Assembly: GCA_021775315.1 (NCBI GenBank)
Contig: JAJFIC010000034.1
Location: 1-64,000, forward strand
Source of the DNA: Paracoccaceae bacterium
GTDB taxonomy: Bacteria > Pseudomonadota > Alphaproteobacteria > Rhodobacterales > Rhodobacteraceae
Direction: 5' to 3'
DNA length: 64,000 nt
The notes below the pieces were generated by a model, which was given only the letters and a program-made list of their open reading frames with translations, did no database searches and was not told the origin of the DNA. Both the position numbers and the translations under genes were made by a program. Positions 31,112 to 41,409 of this stretch are shown in pieces. How positions within the stretch are numbered: the stretch's first letter is position 1; each line of letters opens with the position of its first letter.

Positions 31112-33031
31112 TTACGAACGACGCTCGTCGTCGCCCAGATCTTCGAAATCGGCGTCTACGATGTCTTCGTCAACGGCGCTTGGGCCTTCGTCGACTTCGC
31201 TTTCTTCATCGCCCGCGGCGTCTGCCTGAGCTTTGTAGATCGCTTCGCCAAGTTTCATCGCTGCCTCGGTCAAATCCTGAGTGAGGGATTTGATTTTGCC
31301 CGCGTCTTCGGATTCCAATGCCTCTTCCAGCACCTTCATCGACAGTTCGATCACTTCGACAGTCGATGGATCGACTTTGTCACTGTGATCTTCCAGCGAT
31401 TTCTTGGTGCCGTGGATCAGGCTTTCGGCCTGATTTTTGGCTTCGACCAATTCGCGACGATCTTTGTCCGCCTCGGCGTTTTCTTCGGCGTCTTTCACCA
31501 TCGCGTCGATATCATCATCCGACAGGCCACCACTGGCCTGAATTGTGATGTTCTGTTCTTTATTGGTGCCTTTGTCTTTGGCCGAAACAGAAACGATACC
31601 GTTGGCGTCGATGTCAAATGCCACCTCGATCTGAGGAACGCCACGTGGTGCCGGTGGGATTTCTTCAAGGTTGAACTGGCCCAACATTTTGTTGTCCGAG
31701 GCCATTTCACGTTCGCCCTGAAACACCCGGATGGTCACGGCATTCTGGCTGTCTTCGGCTGTCGAAAAGACCTGCGCCTTTTTCGTCGGGATCGTCGTGT
31801 TGCGGTCGATCAGACGTGTGAACACGCCGCCAAGGGTTTCGATGCCAAGGCTAAGCGGGGTCACATCCAGCAGAACAACGTCTTTCACGTCGCCTTGCAG
31901 AACACCGGCCTGAATGGCGGCGCCCATTGCGACGACTTCGTCGGGGTTCACACCTTTATGCGGCTCTTTGCCAAAGAATTTGGTCACTTCTTCGACCACT
32001 TTAGGCATACGGGTCATACCGCCGACGAGAACGATTTCGTCAATGTCGCCTTTTGGGATACCGGCGTCTTTCAACGCGGCGGCGCAAGGCTTCATTGTGC
32101 GTTTGATCAGGTCAGCCACAAGGCTTTCCAGTTTGGCGCGTGTCAGTTTCAGAACCAGGTGCAAAGGCTGACCGCCATTTGGGTCCATCGAAATGAACGG
32201 CTGGTTAATTTCTGTCTGCGAAGCCGAAGACAATTCGATCTTGGCTTTTTCTGCGGCTTCTTTCAGCCGTTGCAGGGCCATTTTGTCTTTGGTCAGATCG
32301 ACGCCGGATTCCTTTTTGAACTCGGCAGCAAGGTATTCGACGATACGCATGTCGAAATCTTCACCACCAAGGAAGGTGTCGCCGTTGGTCGATTTTACTT
32401 CAAACAGGCCATCATCAATTTCAAGGATCGAAACATCAAAGGTGCCGCCACCAAGGTCATAAACGACGATGGTTTTGCCGCCTTCTTTATCAAGACCATA
32501 AGCCAGCGCAGCCGCTGTTGGTTCGTTAATGATACGCAGCACATCAAGGCCGGCAATTTTACCGGCGTCTTTTGTGGCCTGACGCTGGGCGTCATTAAAA
32601 TAGGCCGGAACGGTAATCACTGCTTCGGTCACTGTTTCGCCGAGATAGCTTTCGGCGGTTTCTTTCATTTTGCCCAGGATAAAGGCGGAAACCTGCGACG
32701 GCGAATATTTTTCGCCTTTGACTTCCAGCCATGCATCGCCGTTTTTACCTTCGACGATATTGTAAGGCACCATTTTCTGGTCTTTGGCGATGGTCGGGTC
32801 GTTGTAGCGACGGCCAATCAGACGTTTGATTGCGTAAAGCGTGTTTTCCGGGTTTGTGACGGCCTGCCGCTTGGCGGCCTGTCCTACCAGACGTTCACCA
32901 TCGGTGAAGCCGATGATTGATGGGGTGGTACGCGCCCCTTCCGAGTTCTCAACAACCTTTGGCTGCGAGCCGTCCATGATTGCGACGCACGAGTTTGTGG
33001 TCCCGAGGTCAATACCAATTACTTTAGCCAT
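31112..33031 (-). CDS. dnaK: DnaK (Hsp70) chaperone
   Basis: DnaK is the main ATP-driven Hsp70. The 639 residues start [21 protein letters not shown], the phosphate-1 loop. [14 protein letters not shown] (about residue 195), [10 protein letters not shown] and the interdomain linker [19 protein letters not shown] follow, then a helical lid ending in the acidic [10 protein letters not shown] tail. ATG 33031 is chosen by homology; the frame extends to 33130 without family sequence. It has a heat-shock-type promoter upstream and precedes dnaJ. Confidence 0.98.
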   Translation of the reverse strand: MAKVIGIDLGTTNSCVAIMDGSQPKVVENSEGARTTPSIIGFTDGERLVGQAAKRQAVTNPENTLYAIKRLIGRRYNDPTIAKDQKMVPYNIVEGKNGDAWLEVKGEKYSPSQVSAFILGKMKETAESYLGETVTEAVITVPAYFNDAQRQATKDAGKIAGLDVLRIINEPTAAALAYGLDKEGGKTIVVYDLGGGTFDVSILEIDDGLFEVKSTNGDTFLGGEDFDMRIVEYLAAEFKKESGVDLTKDKMALQRLKEAAEKAKIELSSASQTEINQPFISMDPNGGQPLHLVLKLTRAKLESLVADLIKRTMKPCAAALKDAGIPKGDIDEIVLVGGMTRMPKVVEEVTKFFGKEPHKGVNPDEVVAMGAAIQAGVLQGDVKDVVLLDVTPLSLGIETLGGVFTRLIDRNTTIPTKKAQVFSTAEDSQNAVTIRVFQGEREMASDNKMLGQFNLEEIPPAPRGVPQIEVAFDIDANGIVSVSAKDKGTNKEQNITIQASGGLSDDDIDAMVKDAEENAEADKDRRELVEAKNQAESLIHGTKKSLEDHSDKVDPSTVEVIELSMKVLEEALESEDAGKIKSLTQDLTEAAMKLGEAIYKAQADAAGDEESEVDEGPSAVDEDIVDADFEDLGDDERRS

Positions 33032-33141
33032 TTCAATAGCCCTTTCTTCGAGGCGATTTATGCGAAGGCAGGTCCGCATTCGGCCCCTGCCAACTGATCC
33101 CTGTGTCCGTACCGGATTGGTAACGACCACGTGTTGAGGGG

Positions 33142-33171
33142 TATATAGGTTCGTGGTTTTCGGGCTGCAAG
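33142..33171 (-). promoter_or_regulatory. Putative RpoH (heat shock) promoter of dnaK
   Basis: On the minus strand CTTG is followed after 18 bp by CCTATATA, about 110 bp before the dnaK ATG. This resembles the CTTG/CYTATNT form of alphaproteobacterial heat-shock sigma factor promoters. Based on pattern only. Confidence 0.5.
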
Positions 33172-33275
33172 CGTCTGGGTGGTGGAAAACGCAGGTTTTT
33201 GCAGCTAAAAACTGTCATTCTGCGAATGAATCCCCGGTAAGTAAGGAACTGTTAAGACTTGGCAATGTTGTGGCT

Positions 33276-33896
33276 ATGAAAAATCGGACGCTGAATCCGA
33301 CGCTTTGCTTGCGTGGAATCGATCTTTATCAAGGGGTGTTAAGCCCCGATCAACAGGTCGCGATGGTCGATGATTTGCGTGGCGTTATCCACCAAGCACC
33401 GCTTTTTTCACCAGAGACCCCCTATGGGAAGGCGATGTCTGTCAGGATGACCTCGACCGGGAATTGCGGTTGGTTTTCTGATCGGTCTGGTTATCGGTAT
33501 GTCGACACACACCCAAACGGGGCTGCGTGGCCAGATATTCCTGCATCTGTTTTGGCGATTTGGCATAGGTTGGCATCAAACGAGCGTGACCCGGATTGTT
33601 GTTTGATTAACTACTACGGCGAAGGGGCGCGTATGGGTCTGCATCAGGACAAGGACGAGGCTGATTTTGACTGGCCGGTGGTTTCGATCTCGTTGGGGGA
33701 TGACGCACTGTTCCGGGCTGGCAATACAGCGCGCGGCGGTAAAACTGAATCGCTTTGGCTGCGGTCTGGTGATGTCATGGTGATGGGCGGGGCTGCGCGG
33801 CTGACCTATCATGGTGTCGATCGCACGCGGTTCAAAAGCTCGGCCTTGCTGCCAAAGGGCGGGCGGATCAATCTGACGCTACGGGTGGTGACCTAG
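33276..33896 (+). CDS. alkB: AlkB family Fe(II)/2-oxoglutarate dioxygenase
   Basis: AlkB repairs 1-methyladenine and 3-methylcytosine in DNA by oxidative demethylation. The 206 residues contain NYYGEGARMGLHQDKDE, with the His-x-Asp iron ligands, the second His in LTYHGVDR, and the 2-oxoglutarate-binding Arg in GRINLTLR at the C-terminus. ATG 33276 is chosen by homology; the frame runs upstream into the dnaK promoter region without a better start. The stop is TAG. It is divergent from dnaK. Confidence 0.9.
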   Translation: MKNRTLNPTLCLRGIDLYQGVLSPDQQVAMVDDLRGVIHQAPLFSPETPYGKAMSVRMTSTGNCGWFSDRSGYRYVDTHPNGAAWPDIPASVLAIWHRLASNERDPDCCLINYYGEGARMGLHQDKDEADFDWPVVSISLGDDALFRAGNTARGGKTESLWLRSGDVMVMGGAARLTYHGVDRTRFKSSALLPKGGRINLTLRVVT

Positions 33897-33949
33897 GGCT
33901 GGAATGGTCCGCTTAAGTTTGAATCGTGTTGGCGCAAAAAGGAAAAACG

Positions 33950-34351
33950 ATGGTTGGTGAGATGAATTTGAACGCATTGCTGCGCACGATGTCCGCAACG
34001 CTTGTCGATGGCCTATACGTGTTTGCCACGATCTCGGATGGCATAATGCCGGTCGGCGTCCGCCCCAGAATGTTGTTTCAGGAGGCCGAAGGGATGACGC
34101 TTGTCCTTTTGAAAGAAGAGGCCGAGGCCAGCGGTCTGCCCTTTGAGTTCCCCTGCCGAATGATCACTTTGAATGTTCATTCATCGCTAGAGGCCGTCGG
34201 TTTTTTGGCGCGCATCACGACAGAACTTGCGAAACATGACATGGGGGTGAACCCTGTGTCGGGGTATTTCCACGATCATCTGTTTGTCCCGGATGGCAGG
34301 CAGGCGGACGCGATGGCCGTTTTGCAGGAAATCGCTGACGGTGCCGAATAA
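33950..34351 (+). CDS. ACT domain protein (ACT_3 type)
   Basis: A 133-residue protein built from an ACT-like fold, small ligand-binding domains that often sense amino acids. It begins MVGEMNLNALLRTMSATLVDGLYVFATI and later has FPCRMITLNVHSSLEAVGFLARITTELAKHDMGVNPVSGYFHDHLFVP, which matches the family of stand-alone ACT_3 proteins. ATG 33950 has AAGGA 6 bp upstream; a GTG at 33926 is also in frame. The ligand is unknown. It converges with the thioesterase gene. Confidence 0.8.
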   Translation: MVGEMNLNALLRTMSATLVDGLYVFATISDGIMPVGVRPRMLFQEAEGMTLVLLKEEAEASGLPFEFPCRMITLNVHSSLEAVGFLARITTELAKHDMGVNPVSGYFHDHLFVPDGRQADAMAVLQEIADGAE

Positions 34352-34369
34352 GTAAAGGCTGGGTGCGGT

Positions 34370-34801
34370 TCAGGTGAGGATGATTCTGCGGGCCAATTGG
34401 GTGCGAACGCCATCCGGTATCGGCGCGGCCTTCATGGATTTAGGATCGTCTTTGGGCGTTACGCCGTGAACCCGGATCTCGTAACCCTGTGTCACAGACT
34501 TGCCGTGCAGTTCGAAATCATGCTCAAGCCGGATCGAGCTGTTGCCGAGCTTTGTGACGCGACTTGTGACCTCTAATCTATCGCCATAGCGGGGCAGGGT
34601 GCCAAATTCAGCGCCGACTGCGACCACGGAAAACCCGGTGGAATTGTCTGTGCCTGTGAATTGTTCCGGCCCGAATCCGGCGGCGTTCAACAGACGATGC
34701 GCCCCTTGATCCATCCAGATGAAAAACTGATTGCTGAACACCCGGCCCATAGGGTCGCATTGACCCCATTCGACATCCAATGTTCGTTTCGCTGTCAACA
34801 T
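34370..34801 (-). CDS. Hot-dog acyl-CoA thioesterase (4-hydroxybenzoyl-CoA thioesterase family)
   Basis: This 143-residue protein has the 4HBT hot-dog layout. VEWGQCDPMGRVFSNQFFIWMDQGAHRLL (residues 10-38) is close to the W-G-D-C-D-P-A-G-I-V-F signature, with the catalytic Asp in CDP. It hydrolyses acyl- or aroyl-CoA thioesters in the cytoplasm. It lies 7 bp after the BadH-like gene, divergent from hcrCAB, so a role in freeing CoA from stalled aromatic intermediates such as 4-hydroxybenzoyl-CoA is plausible. The true substrate is not known. Confidence 0.8.
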   Translation of the reverse strand: MLTAKRTLDVEWGQCDPMGRVFSNQFFIWMDQGAHRLLNAAGFGPEQFTGTDNSTGFSVVAVGAEFGTLPRYGDRLEVTSRVTKLGNSSIRLEHDFELHGKSVTQGYEIRVHGVTPKDDPKSMKAAPIPDGVRTQLARRIILT

Positions 34802-34808
34802 TGTGGTG

Positions 34809-35555
34809 CTAACCCGCCATTGTCAGCCCGCCACTGACGCTCAGAACCTGACCCGTCACATAATTTGACTGGTCCGAGGAAAAGAACAGCACGGCATCAG
34901 CAACTTCGGATGGTTGGCCAAGGCGGCGCAGCGGTGTGGCGCGCACAAAGGCGTCGCGGAATTTTTCCGGTACTTTGGCCAGCAGGGGGGTGTCGGTTGG
35001 GCCCGGACAGACGCTGTTGACGGTGATGTTGAACCGCGCCATTTCACGTGCCAGCGCCTTGCCAAAGGCAATCGCGCCGCCCTTGGCGCCGGAATAAACC
35101 GTTTCGCCCAGACTGCCGACGCGCCCGGCATCGCTGGCGACGATCACCACTTTGCCGGATTTGCGTTCCATCATTCCATCCAGAAAGGCACGGGTGACGG
35201 CGACCGGTCCCATCAGGTTCAGATCAATGACTCGCCTCCAGAATTCCGGGCTGTTTTCAACGAAGGGTTCGATTTTCCCCCAGCCCGCGACGTTCACCAC
35301 GATGTCGATTTCCGGGTTGATCGCCAGAACCTGTTTCTGAAAGCTGTTTATGGATTCTTGATCGGTGGCATCCAGACGAACAAAGTCCGCTTTGCCTTGC
35401 GTTTCGCGGATGGACTCTGCGGCAAGCTCGCCCTCTTTTTCGGCAATATCCCCGATGAAAACATGGGCGCCCGCGCCCGCCAGCGCCGTGGCTGTGGCCA
35501 GACCAATACCGGACGCGCCCCCGGTTACGATTGCGGCTTTCCCTGTGAGATCCAT
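34809..35555 (-). CDS. SDR dehydrogenase, BadH-like (2-hydroxycyclohexanecarboxyl-CoA dehydrogenase type)
   Basis: A short-chain dehydrogenase of 248 residues with TGGASGIG (NAD-binding, residues 12-19), NVAG near residue 88, the Ser in IVASDAGRVGS, and the catalytic Tyr-x3-Lys in VYSGAKGG. The SDAGRVGSLGETVY stretch and the C-terminal QVLSVSGGLTMAG closely resemble BadH of Rhodopseudomonas, which oxidises 2-hydroxycyclohexanecarboxyl-CoA. A general 3-hydroxyacyl-CoA dehydrogenase role is the alternative. ATG 35555 is used; the frame continues to 35591. It is divergent from hcrC, with an 18-bp palindrome in the shared promoter region. Confidence 0.75.
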   Translation of the reverse strand: MDLTGKAAIVTGGASGIGLATATALAGAGAHVFIGDIAEKEGELAAESIRETQGKADFVRLDATDQESINSFQKQVLAINPEIDIVVNVAGWGKIEPFVENSPEFWRRVIDLNLMGPVAVTRAFLDGMMERKSGKVVIVASDAGRVGSLGETVYSGAKGGAIAFGKALAREMARFNITVNSVCPGPTDTPLLAKVPEKFRDAFVRATPLRRLGQPSEVADAVLFFSSDQSNYVTGQVLSVSGGLTMAG

Positions 35556-35646
35556 CGTGAATTCCTTTCCGGTCAGGACTGAGACTAGCAATCAGAATCC
35601 CCCGAGCAGACGCGGGGGTTTGAAGGCCTCAAGGACAAATTCTTAC

Positions 35647-35664
35647 TGAATGAATATTCATTCA
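35647..35664. promoter_or_regulatory. TetR-type operator 1 (perfect 18-bp palindrome)
   Basis: TGAATGAATATTCATTCA is its own reverse complement. It lies between the BadH-like gene and hcrC, where it would overlap the -10 region of a leftward promoter (TTGACC, 17 bp, TATTCA on the minus strand). The half-site TGAATGA recurs at 35736 and 42111. The form resembles the box of acyl-CoA-responsive TetR repressors such as Bacillus FadR. Confidence 0.7.
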
Positions 35665-35700
35665 TGTTGAATTGGTCAACACTTTTTCCGACCACTAGCG

Positions 35701-35728
35701 TTGACACACGGGGTTTAGTGCGAATAAG
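35701..35728 (+). promoter_or_regulatory. Putative promoter of hcrCAB
   Basis: A perfect TTGACA -35 box is followed after 16 bp by AATAAG (4 of 6 matches to the -10 consensus). Transcription would start at the left edge of operator 2, so a bound repressor would block it. Confidence 0.5.
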
Positions 35729-35735
35729 TTTCCTG

Positions 35736-35753
35736 TGAATGAATGCTCATTCA
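35736..35753. promoter_or_regulatory. TetR-type operator 2
   Basis: TGAATGAATGCTCATTCA: perfect TGAATGA/TCATTCA half-sites around four central bases. It sits just after the putative hcr promoter and 31 bp before the hcrC ATG. Confidence 0.7.
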
Positions 35754-35784
35754 TGAGCGGAACCGCTGTGTCAGGATCGGGTTA

Positions 35785-36261
35785 ATGGCCTCTATTGTTA
35801 AGATGAACGTCAATGGCAGGGAACAGGAACACCTGATCCCGGACTCTTTGCTGTTGATTGAATTTCTACGTGATCGTCTGGGATTAACCGGGACCAAGCG
35901 CGGTTGTGATGGGGGCGAATGCGGGGCTTGCACCGTGTTGGTTAACGGCAAACAACGGCTGGGATGCGTAACGCTGGCCAAATCGGTTTCCGGTCAATCC
36001 GTCGAAACCATCGAATCCGTGGAAACACGCGGTCGCCTATCGCGTTTACAACAGGCGTTTCACGAAAAACTGGGCACGCAATGCGGATTTTGCACCCCCG
36101 GCATGATCATGGCCGCCGAAGGATTGTTAAGGGACAACCCCTCGCCCAATGAGGCGGAAATTAAAGAGGCGCTGTCGGGTAATTTGTGCCGCTGCACCGG
36201 TTACGTCAAAATCATCGAATCCGTTCAGGCGGCGATTGAGCCGGGCGGGGTCAGCCCATGA
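35785..36261 (+). CDS. hcrC: 4-hydroxybenzoyl-CoA reductase, [2Fe-2S] (gamma) subunit
   Basis: HcrC carries two [2Fe-2S] clusters of 4-hydroxybenzoyl-CoA reductase, which removes the para-hydroxyl group to give benzoyl-CoA under anaerobic conditions. The 158 residues contain the plant-type cluster motif [13 protein letters not shown] and the second motif [10 protein letters not shown] with [11 protein letters not shown] 35785 has AGGA 8 bp upstream; a longer frame to 35743 starts inside operator 2. The stop overlaps hcrA by 4 bp. It is the first gene of the hcr operon. Confidence 0.9.
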   Translation: MASIVKMNVNGREQEHLIPDSLLLIEFLRDRLGLTGTKRGCDGGECGACTVLVNGKQRLGCVTLAKSVSGQSVETIESVETRGRLSRLQQAFHEKLGTQCGFCTPGMIMAAEGLLRDNPSPNEAEIKEALSGNLCRCTGYVKIIESVQAAIEPGGVSP

Positions 36262-38582
36262 ACCCGCCCATCAAGAATACAGTTGTCGGCGCACGGGTTC
36301 CCCTGATTGATGGCGTTGAGAAGGTGCGCGGCGTTGCCAAGTACACCGCCGATCTGGCACCAGAAGGCGCGCTTGTCGGGCGGATTTTGCGCAGCCCTTA
36401 CAGCCATGCGGAGCTGATCAAAGTTGACACCAGCAAGGCCGAGGCCCTGCCGGGTGTCGTGGCGATCGTTACCGGCAAAGACAGCCCGTTTCCCTATGGG
36501 ATCGTGCCAATTGCCCAGAACGAATTCCCGATGGCGCAGGAAAAGGTGCGCTATCGTGGCGAACCGATTGCAGCCGTTGCCGCCATTGACGAGGCGACCG
36601 CATTGGCGGCGCTCGATTTGATTGAGCTAACGGTAAAAGAGTTGCCGGGGTATTATAACGCCAAGGACTCGCGCGCGGTTGATGCGGTGCAGTTGCACGA
36701 CAACAAACCCGGCAATATCGAACGCGATGTCCACAATTCCTTTGGCGATGTTGAGGCCGGTTTTGCCGAGGCTGACTTGCTGGGCGAGGATGATTTCCAC
36801 TGCGAAGAAGTCACCCACGCCCACATGGAACCCCATGCGGCGGTTGCCGAATATGACCCCCAGCGCGATCATTTGACCTTTTGGTCGGTGACGCAGGTTC
36901 CTTATTATGTGCATCTGATGCTGGCCCAATGCATGGACCTGAACAAATCGCGGATCAGGGTTATTAAGCCTTTCGTGGGCGGTGGTTTCGGGGCGCGTAC
37001 GGAGACCCTCAACTTTGAACTGGTCTGTGGAATACTGGCGCGGGCCGCCAAGGGTCGCGTGCGGATGGTATTAAGCCGCGAAGAAACATTCCTGACCCAT
37101 CGCGGACGACCCGCTGCTGACATTCACCTGAAACTTGGACTGGCCAAGGATGGTCGGATCACCGCCGTCAAGGCCGAGATGGCGCAATATGGTGGGGCTT
37201 ATGGCGGGTATGGCATTGTTACGATCCTTTATGCGGGCGCGTTGCTGAACGCGCTTTATGATATTCCCGCCGTTCAATATGATGGTTACCGGGTCTACAC
37301 CAACACGCCACCATGCGGTGCGATGCGGGGCCACGGCACGGTCGATATGCGCCACGCCTTTGACACCATGCTGAACCGGATGGCGCGCCAATTGGGCCTT
37401 GATCCGATCGAAGTTCGCCGCCGAAACCTGCTGGAGGCCCCGACGGAAACCCCGAATGGGTTGCAGATTACGTCTTATGGACTGCCGCAAAACCTTGACT
37501 GGGTGGAACAGGCAAGTGGCTGGAAGAAACGCAAGGGCAACATGCCGAAAGGCCGGGGTCTTGGCATTGGCTGTTCGCATTTCGTCAGTGGCGCGGCTAA
37601 GCCTGTGCAATGGACAGGACAGCCTGACGCGGTTGTGAACCTAAAGCTAGATTTCGATGCGGGCATCACCATTCTGACCGGGGCTGCGGATATTGGCCAA
37701 GGCTCGTCCACGATTGTGGCGCAAGTGGTGGCCGAGGTCATGGGCCTTGACTTTTCACGCATCCGGGTGATTTCAAACGACAGCGCGATCACCCCACGCG
37801 ACATGGGGTCTTATTCTTCGCGGGTGACCTATATGGTTGGCAACGCCACGCTACATGCCGCCCAAAAGCTGAAGGCGCGTTTGATTGCGGCGGCGGCAAC
37901 GGCGCTGGAAACCGAGCCGGAAAATATCGAATGCCTTGGTGAAACCTATCGGGTGATCGACAGTCAGGATAGCGGGATTTCGTTTGAAAAGGTTGTTCAG
38001 ACGGCGCTGATTGATCACGGTGCTATAACTGAACGCGGAACATTTACCGTGCCTAAGGCCTTTCAGGGCGGCAAGCATCGTGGTGGGGCGGTTGGTTCGA
38101 CCATGGGGTTTTCCTATGCGGCACAGGTGGTTGAGGTCGCGGTAGATACCGATACCGGTGAAATCACGGTGGAAAAGGTTTGGGTGTCGCATGATTGCGG
38201 TTACGCGATTAACCCGCTTTCGGTCGAAGGTCAGGTTCAGGGCGCGATCTGGATGGGCATGGGCCAGGCGATGATGGAGGCGACGCGGTTCCACGAGGGG
38301 CTGCCGCTGCATGCCAATTTCCTGGATTACAGTTTCCCGACCATGATGGACTCGCCCGATATCAAAGTTCACATCGTGGAATCAATGGACCCGAACGGCC
38401 CGTTTGGCGCCAAAGAAGCCAGCGAAGGCGGATTGGCCGGGTTCCTGCCAGCCTTGGCCGAAGCGGTGGCTGAGGCGATCGGAACCGAGATTAACGATAT
38501 GCCCATAACGCCCGACAAAGTGATCGAGGCGTTAACCAAAAAACGACGGGCAGACAAGAAACGAAAGCGGGCAGCATCATGA
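36258..38582 (+). CDS. hcrA: 4-hydroxybenzoyl-CoA reductase, molybdenum (alpha) subunit
   Basis: This 774-residue protein is a xanthine dehydrogenase-family molybdopterin subunit, the catalytic part of the reductase. It shows [11 protein letters not shown] near residue 40, the molybdopterin contacts VGGGFGAR and [19 protein letters not shown], and the active-site Glu region [12 protein letters not shown] near residue 715. Length matches HcrA (about 770). Family membership alone could also mean another aromatic or purine hydroxylase. The adjacent HcrB with its special iron-sulfur insert makes 4-hydroxybenzoyl-CoA the best substrate. It overlaps both neighbours by 4 bp. Confidence 0.9.
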   Translation: MNPPIKNTVVGARVPLIDGVEKVRGVAKYTADLAPEGALVGRILRSPYSHAELIKVDTSKAEALPGVVAIVTGKDSPFPYGIVPIAQNEFPMAQEKVRYRGEPIAAVAAIDEATALAALDLIELTVKELPGYYNAKDSRAVDAVQLHDNKPGNIERDVHNSFGDVEAGFAEADLLGEDDFHCEEVTHAHMEPHAAVAEYDPQRDHLTFWSVTQVPYYVHLMLAQCMDLNKSRIRVIKPFVGGGFGARTETLNFELVCGILARAAKGRVRMVLSREETFLTHRGRPAADIHLKLGLAKDGRITAVKAEMAQYGGAYGGYGIVTILYAGALLNALYDIPAVQYDGYRVYTNTPPCGAMRGHGTVDMRHAFDTMLNRMARQLGLDPIEVRRRNLLEAPTETPNGLQITSYGLPQNLDWVEQASGWKKRKGNMPKGRGLGIGCSHFVSGAAKPVQWTGQPDAVVNLKLDFDAGITILTGAADIGQGSSTIVAQVVAEVMGLDFSRIRVISNDSAITPRDMGSYSSRVTYMVGNATLHAAQKLKARLIAAAATALETEPENIECLGETYRVIDSQDSGISFEKVVQTALIDHGAITERGTFTVPKAFQGGKHRGGAVGSTMGFSYAAQVVEVAVDTDTGEITVEKVWVSHDCGYAINPLSVEGQVQGAIWMGMGQAMMEATRFHEGLPLHANFLDYSFPTMMDSPDIKVHIVESMDPNGPFGAKEASEGGLAGFLPALAEAVAEAIGTEINDMPITPDKVIEALTKKRRADKKRKRAAS

Positions 38583-39565
38583 GCATGGGAATGGATTTTG
38601 ATCTTCTGATGCCGACCAGTGCGGCAGAGGCAATAGCTTTAATGCAAGAAAACCCGAACGCGCGGTATCTGGCGGGCGGCACGGATTTGGTGCCCAATCT
38701 GCGTCGCGGTATAGGCGCGCCTGACATTCTGATCGGGCTGGATGGGGTCGAGGACCTTAAGGGAATATCTGAGGGCGGCGATTATCTGACCCTCGGTGCC
38801 GGAGTTACTCTGGCGGAACTGGAGGGCTCCGGTTTGTCCGGGCGGTACGGCGCGCTATCGGCGGCCGTTGATATTGCCGGCCCTGCATTGCGACAGGCTG
38901 CGACGATCGGGGGCAATCTATGTCTTGATACGCGCTGTATCTTTTACAACCAAAGCAAATGGTGGCGAAACGCCAATCAATATTGCCTGAAACTTGACGG
39001 TGATACCTGTCATGTCGCCCCCAAAGGCCAACGCTGTCACGCGGCGTTTAGTGGCGATCTTGCACCTGCCTTGATGGTTCTGGGTGCCGAGGTTCGCGTC
39101 GTTGGCCCAAACGCCGATGGCTGGAAACCCATCAGTGATCTTTATCACGAAGACGGCCTTGCCCATCTGACGCTTGCGCCGGGCGATTTGCTGGTGGCGG
39201 TTCGCCTTCCTGTTGTTTCGCGCGATTTACGCTCGGGCTATCTGAAATCTCGACTGCGCAAGGCGGTTGATTTTCCTTTGGCTGGCGTGGCTGTAGCGTT
39301 GCGGCGTGAAGGGGACGCGATCACCGATTTGCGGGTTGGCGTCACCGGAACAAACCCACGACCTTTGCTGTTTGATGGTTTGGTGGGCGGCATGGATCAG
39401 GGGCCGAATGATGATGCCTTAAGTGCGATAACCAAAGAAATCGGTCAAATGATAAAGCCGATGCGCACCACCAACCTGCCTGGATTGTACCGCCGGCAGA
39501 TGGTTACGGTGCTGACCCGGCGACTGATTACCGACCTTTACGACGCCGGGGACCGCAAGGAATAA
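38579..39565 (+). CDS. hcrB: 4-hydroxybenzoyl-CoA reductase, FAD (beta) subunit with extra iron-sulfur insert
   Basis: HcrB binds FAD and, unlike other xanthine dehydrogenase-family members, an additional [4Fe-4S] cluster on an inserted loop. The 328 residues show the FAD motifs [15 protein letters not shown] and [12 protein letters not shown]. The insert follows, with Cys115, Cys120, Cys136, Cys144 and Cys153 ([32 protein letters not shown]). This insert is the diagnostic mark of 4-hydroxybenzoyl-CoA reductase and lets electrons flow towards the molybdenum centre. It is coupled to hcrA by an ATGA overlap. Confidence 0.93.
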   Translation: MSMGMDFDLLMPTSAAEAIALMQENPNARYLAGGTDLVPNLRRGIGAPDILIGLDGVEDLKGISEGGDYLTLGAGVTLAELEGSGLSGRYGALSAAVDIAGPALRQAATIGGNLCLDTRCIFYNQSKWWRNANQYCLKLDGDTCHVAPKGQRCHAAFSGDLAPALMVLGAEVRVVGPNADGWKPISDLYHEDGLAHLTLAPGDLLVAVRLPVVSRDLRSGYLKSRLRKAVDFPLAGVAVALRREGDAITDLRVGVTGTNPRPLLFDGLVGGMDQGPNDDALSAITKEIGQMIKPMRTTNLPGLYRRQMVTVLTRRLITDLYDAGDRKE

Positions 39566-39601
39566 CTGCCGCCCAAGGCCCCACTGAACGGAGACACCAC
39601 A

Positions 39602-41302
39602 ATGGCACGTCGCCCAGACCCGTCCGAGATGCTGCGCACCGGTATGATTCTGGATCAGGCGCGGATTGAGCGTGAGGCCAAGGCGGGCAACTGGTCGGAT
39701 CGGCTGCTGACGGATTATCTGGATGATATCCTGAAAAACAAACCCGACAGTCCGGCGTTAATCACCTATCGCACAGATACCGGGGCCGAGGCCACGATTA
39801 GCTATAGCGAGCTGAATGATCAGGTCGACCGGATTGCGGGAAATCTGGCGGGTTTGGGTGTTGCCAAAGGTCAGGTGGTGTCGTTTCAACTGCCGAATTG
39901 GTGGCAATTTGTTGCCGTGCATCTTGCCTGCCTCAGGATCGGTGCGATCAGCAACCCGTTGATGCCAATTTTCCGTGCTCGTGAGTTGGAATATATGGTG
40001 GGCTTTGCGGAATCCCGCGTTCTGATCCTGCCCAAGTTTTTTCAGAAATATGATTACGAGGCGATGGGCGAGAAGTTGTTGGAAACCATTCCAACCCTTC
40101 GGCACGTGATTATCGTCGACGGTGAGGGCGAGTATTCGTTTGAAAAAACACTGCTGCGCAAACCGATCATTCCAGCGGCGGAAATATCCCCGTTGTCGCC
40201 AAATGATGTGGTTCAGTTACTGTTCACCTCGGGCACGACGGGACAGCCCAAAGGGGTGATGCACACGTCAAACACGCTGCTGGCGTCGTCTCGGCAAGTG
40301 GCTGAACGGATGGAACTTGACGCCTCCGACATTGGTTTTATGCCCGCACCTTTTGCGCATCAGATTGGGTTCTGTTTTGGCATGACCACGGCGATTTATC
40401 TGGGGATTCCGCTGGTCATTCTGGATGTCTGGAACGCGCAAACAGCGGTCGATCTGATTTCGCGTTACCGGGCCACCTATAGCTGCGCCTCTACGCCGTT
40501 TATGGCTGATCTGGCGGCGGTTCCGGATGTGGAAAACCGTGATCTGGACAGTTTCCGGGTGTTTCTGACGGCTGGCGCGCCGATCATGGAACCTGTGGTC
40601 GAACGGATTACAAGAAAGCTGAAGGTTGATGTGGTTCCCGGATGGGGCATGACCGAGGTGATACAGGCCACGGCAACGCAACCGCTGACCCTGCCGTCGG
40701 CGCCTTTGTCGGACGGGGCGGCGTTGAAGGGAAATCAGGTGCGTGTGGTTGATCGGGCGGGCAAAGAACTGGCATCGGGGCAAGATGGCTGTCTGCAATG
40801 TCGCGGTGCGACCTTGTTTGTGGGATATTACAAAAAGCCGGAACTGTATGCCGTCGACAAGGATGGCTGGTTTGATACCGAGGATCTGGCCCGGATGGAT
40901 GATAACGGCAATATCCGCATCATCGGTCGGGACAAAGACATCATCATACGCGGCGGTGAAAATGTTCCCGTGCTCGAAGTGGAATCCCTGTTATGCAAAA
41001 TGCCCGAGGTTGAGGATGTCGCCCTTGTGTCGATGCCGGACGAACGTCTTGGCGAACGCGGATGTATGTTTGTGACGCTAAAGCCAGAGGCAAGGCTTGG
41101 GTTCAATGACATGGTGGCCTATCTGAAAGAACAGAATTTGGCGCAGCAATATTTTCCCGAACGGCTTGAAATCCTGCGCCAGATGCCTCGGACGCCAAGC
41201 GGTAAAATCCAGAAATTCATTCTACGCGAATGGGCGACCCAGATTGTCGAAAAGGGCTATCTTGTGCCGACCATTCCAGCGGCCAAAAAACATGCACGAT
41301 AA
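39602..41302 (+). CDS. AMP-forming acyl-CoA synthetase (AliA/FadK-like)
   Basis: A 566-residue member of the acyl-adenylate-forming family. The P-loop LLFTSGTTGQPKGVMHT (about residues 207-223), GWGMTE, GWFDTEDLARMDDNGNIRIIGRDKD and the catalytic Lys in RTPSGKIQKF near residue 543 are present. The N-terminal half (VVSFQLPNWWQFVAVHLACLRIGAISNPLMP) resembles cyclohexanecarboxylate-CoA ligase AliA and FadK more than benzoate-CoA ligases. Lying 36 bp after hcrB, it may make 4-hydroxybenzoyl-CoA, or activate an alicyclic or phenylpropanoid acid. The RTPSGK Lys is the residue acetylated in related enzymes of Rhodopseudomonas. Confidence 0.75.
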   Translation: MARRPDPSEMLRTGMILDQARIEREAKAGNWSDRLLTDYLDDILKNKPDSPALITYRTDTGAEATISYSELNDQVDRIAGNLAGLGVAKGQVVSFQLPNWWQFVAVHLACLRIGAISNPLMPIFRARELEYMVGFAESRVLILPKFFQKYDYEAMGEKLLETIPTLRHVIIVDGEGEYSFEKTLLRKPIIPAAEISPLSPNDVVQLLFTSGTTGQPKGVMHTSNTLLASSRQVAERMELDASDIGFMPAPFAHQIGFCFGMTTAIYLGIPLVILDVWNAQTAVDLISRYRATYSCASTPFMADLAAVPDVENRDLDSFRVFLTAGAPIMEPVVERITRKLKVDVVPGWGMTEVIQATATQPLTLPSAPLSDGAALKGNQVRVVDRAGKELASGQDGCLQCRGATLFVGYYKKPELYAVDKDGWFDTEDLARMDDNGNIRIIGRDKDIIIRGGENVPVLEVESLLCKMPEVEDVALVSMPDERLGERGCMFVTLKPEARLGFNDMVAYLKEQNLAQQYFPERLEILRQMPRTPSGKIQKFILREWATQIVEKGYLVPTIPAAKKHAR

Positions 41303-41409
41303 GTGCGCGGTCTTTGGCGGTATCCGCACGCTTGGGTTCTATACGGCCCAAGGATTATCGATTAGGAAAGACGGGGGCAACACAGCCAAGAACCACCCCG
41401 AGGAAAACA

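Noticed and set aside
31385-32920. Long open frame of 511 codons antisense to dnaK
   Set aside because: It follows the codon bias of dnaK on the opposite strand; the predicted protein has no recognisable domain and dnaK is certain.
34170-34183. TGAATGTTCATTCA in the ACT-domain gene as a fourth TetR operator
   Set aside because: The half-sites are 4 bp too close (14 rather than 18 bp) and the site is inside a coding sequence.
35667-35679. TTGAATTGGTCAA as an Fnr box upstream of hcrC
   Set aside because: It is 13 bp with a 3-bp shortfall in pattern against TTGAY-N4-RTCAA (14 bp), so the half-site spacing is wrong.
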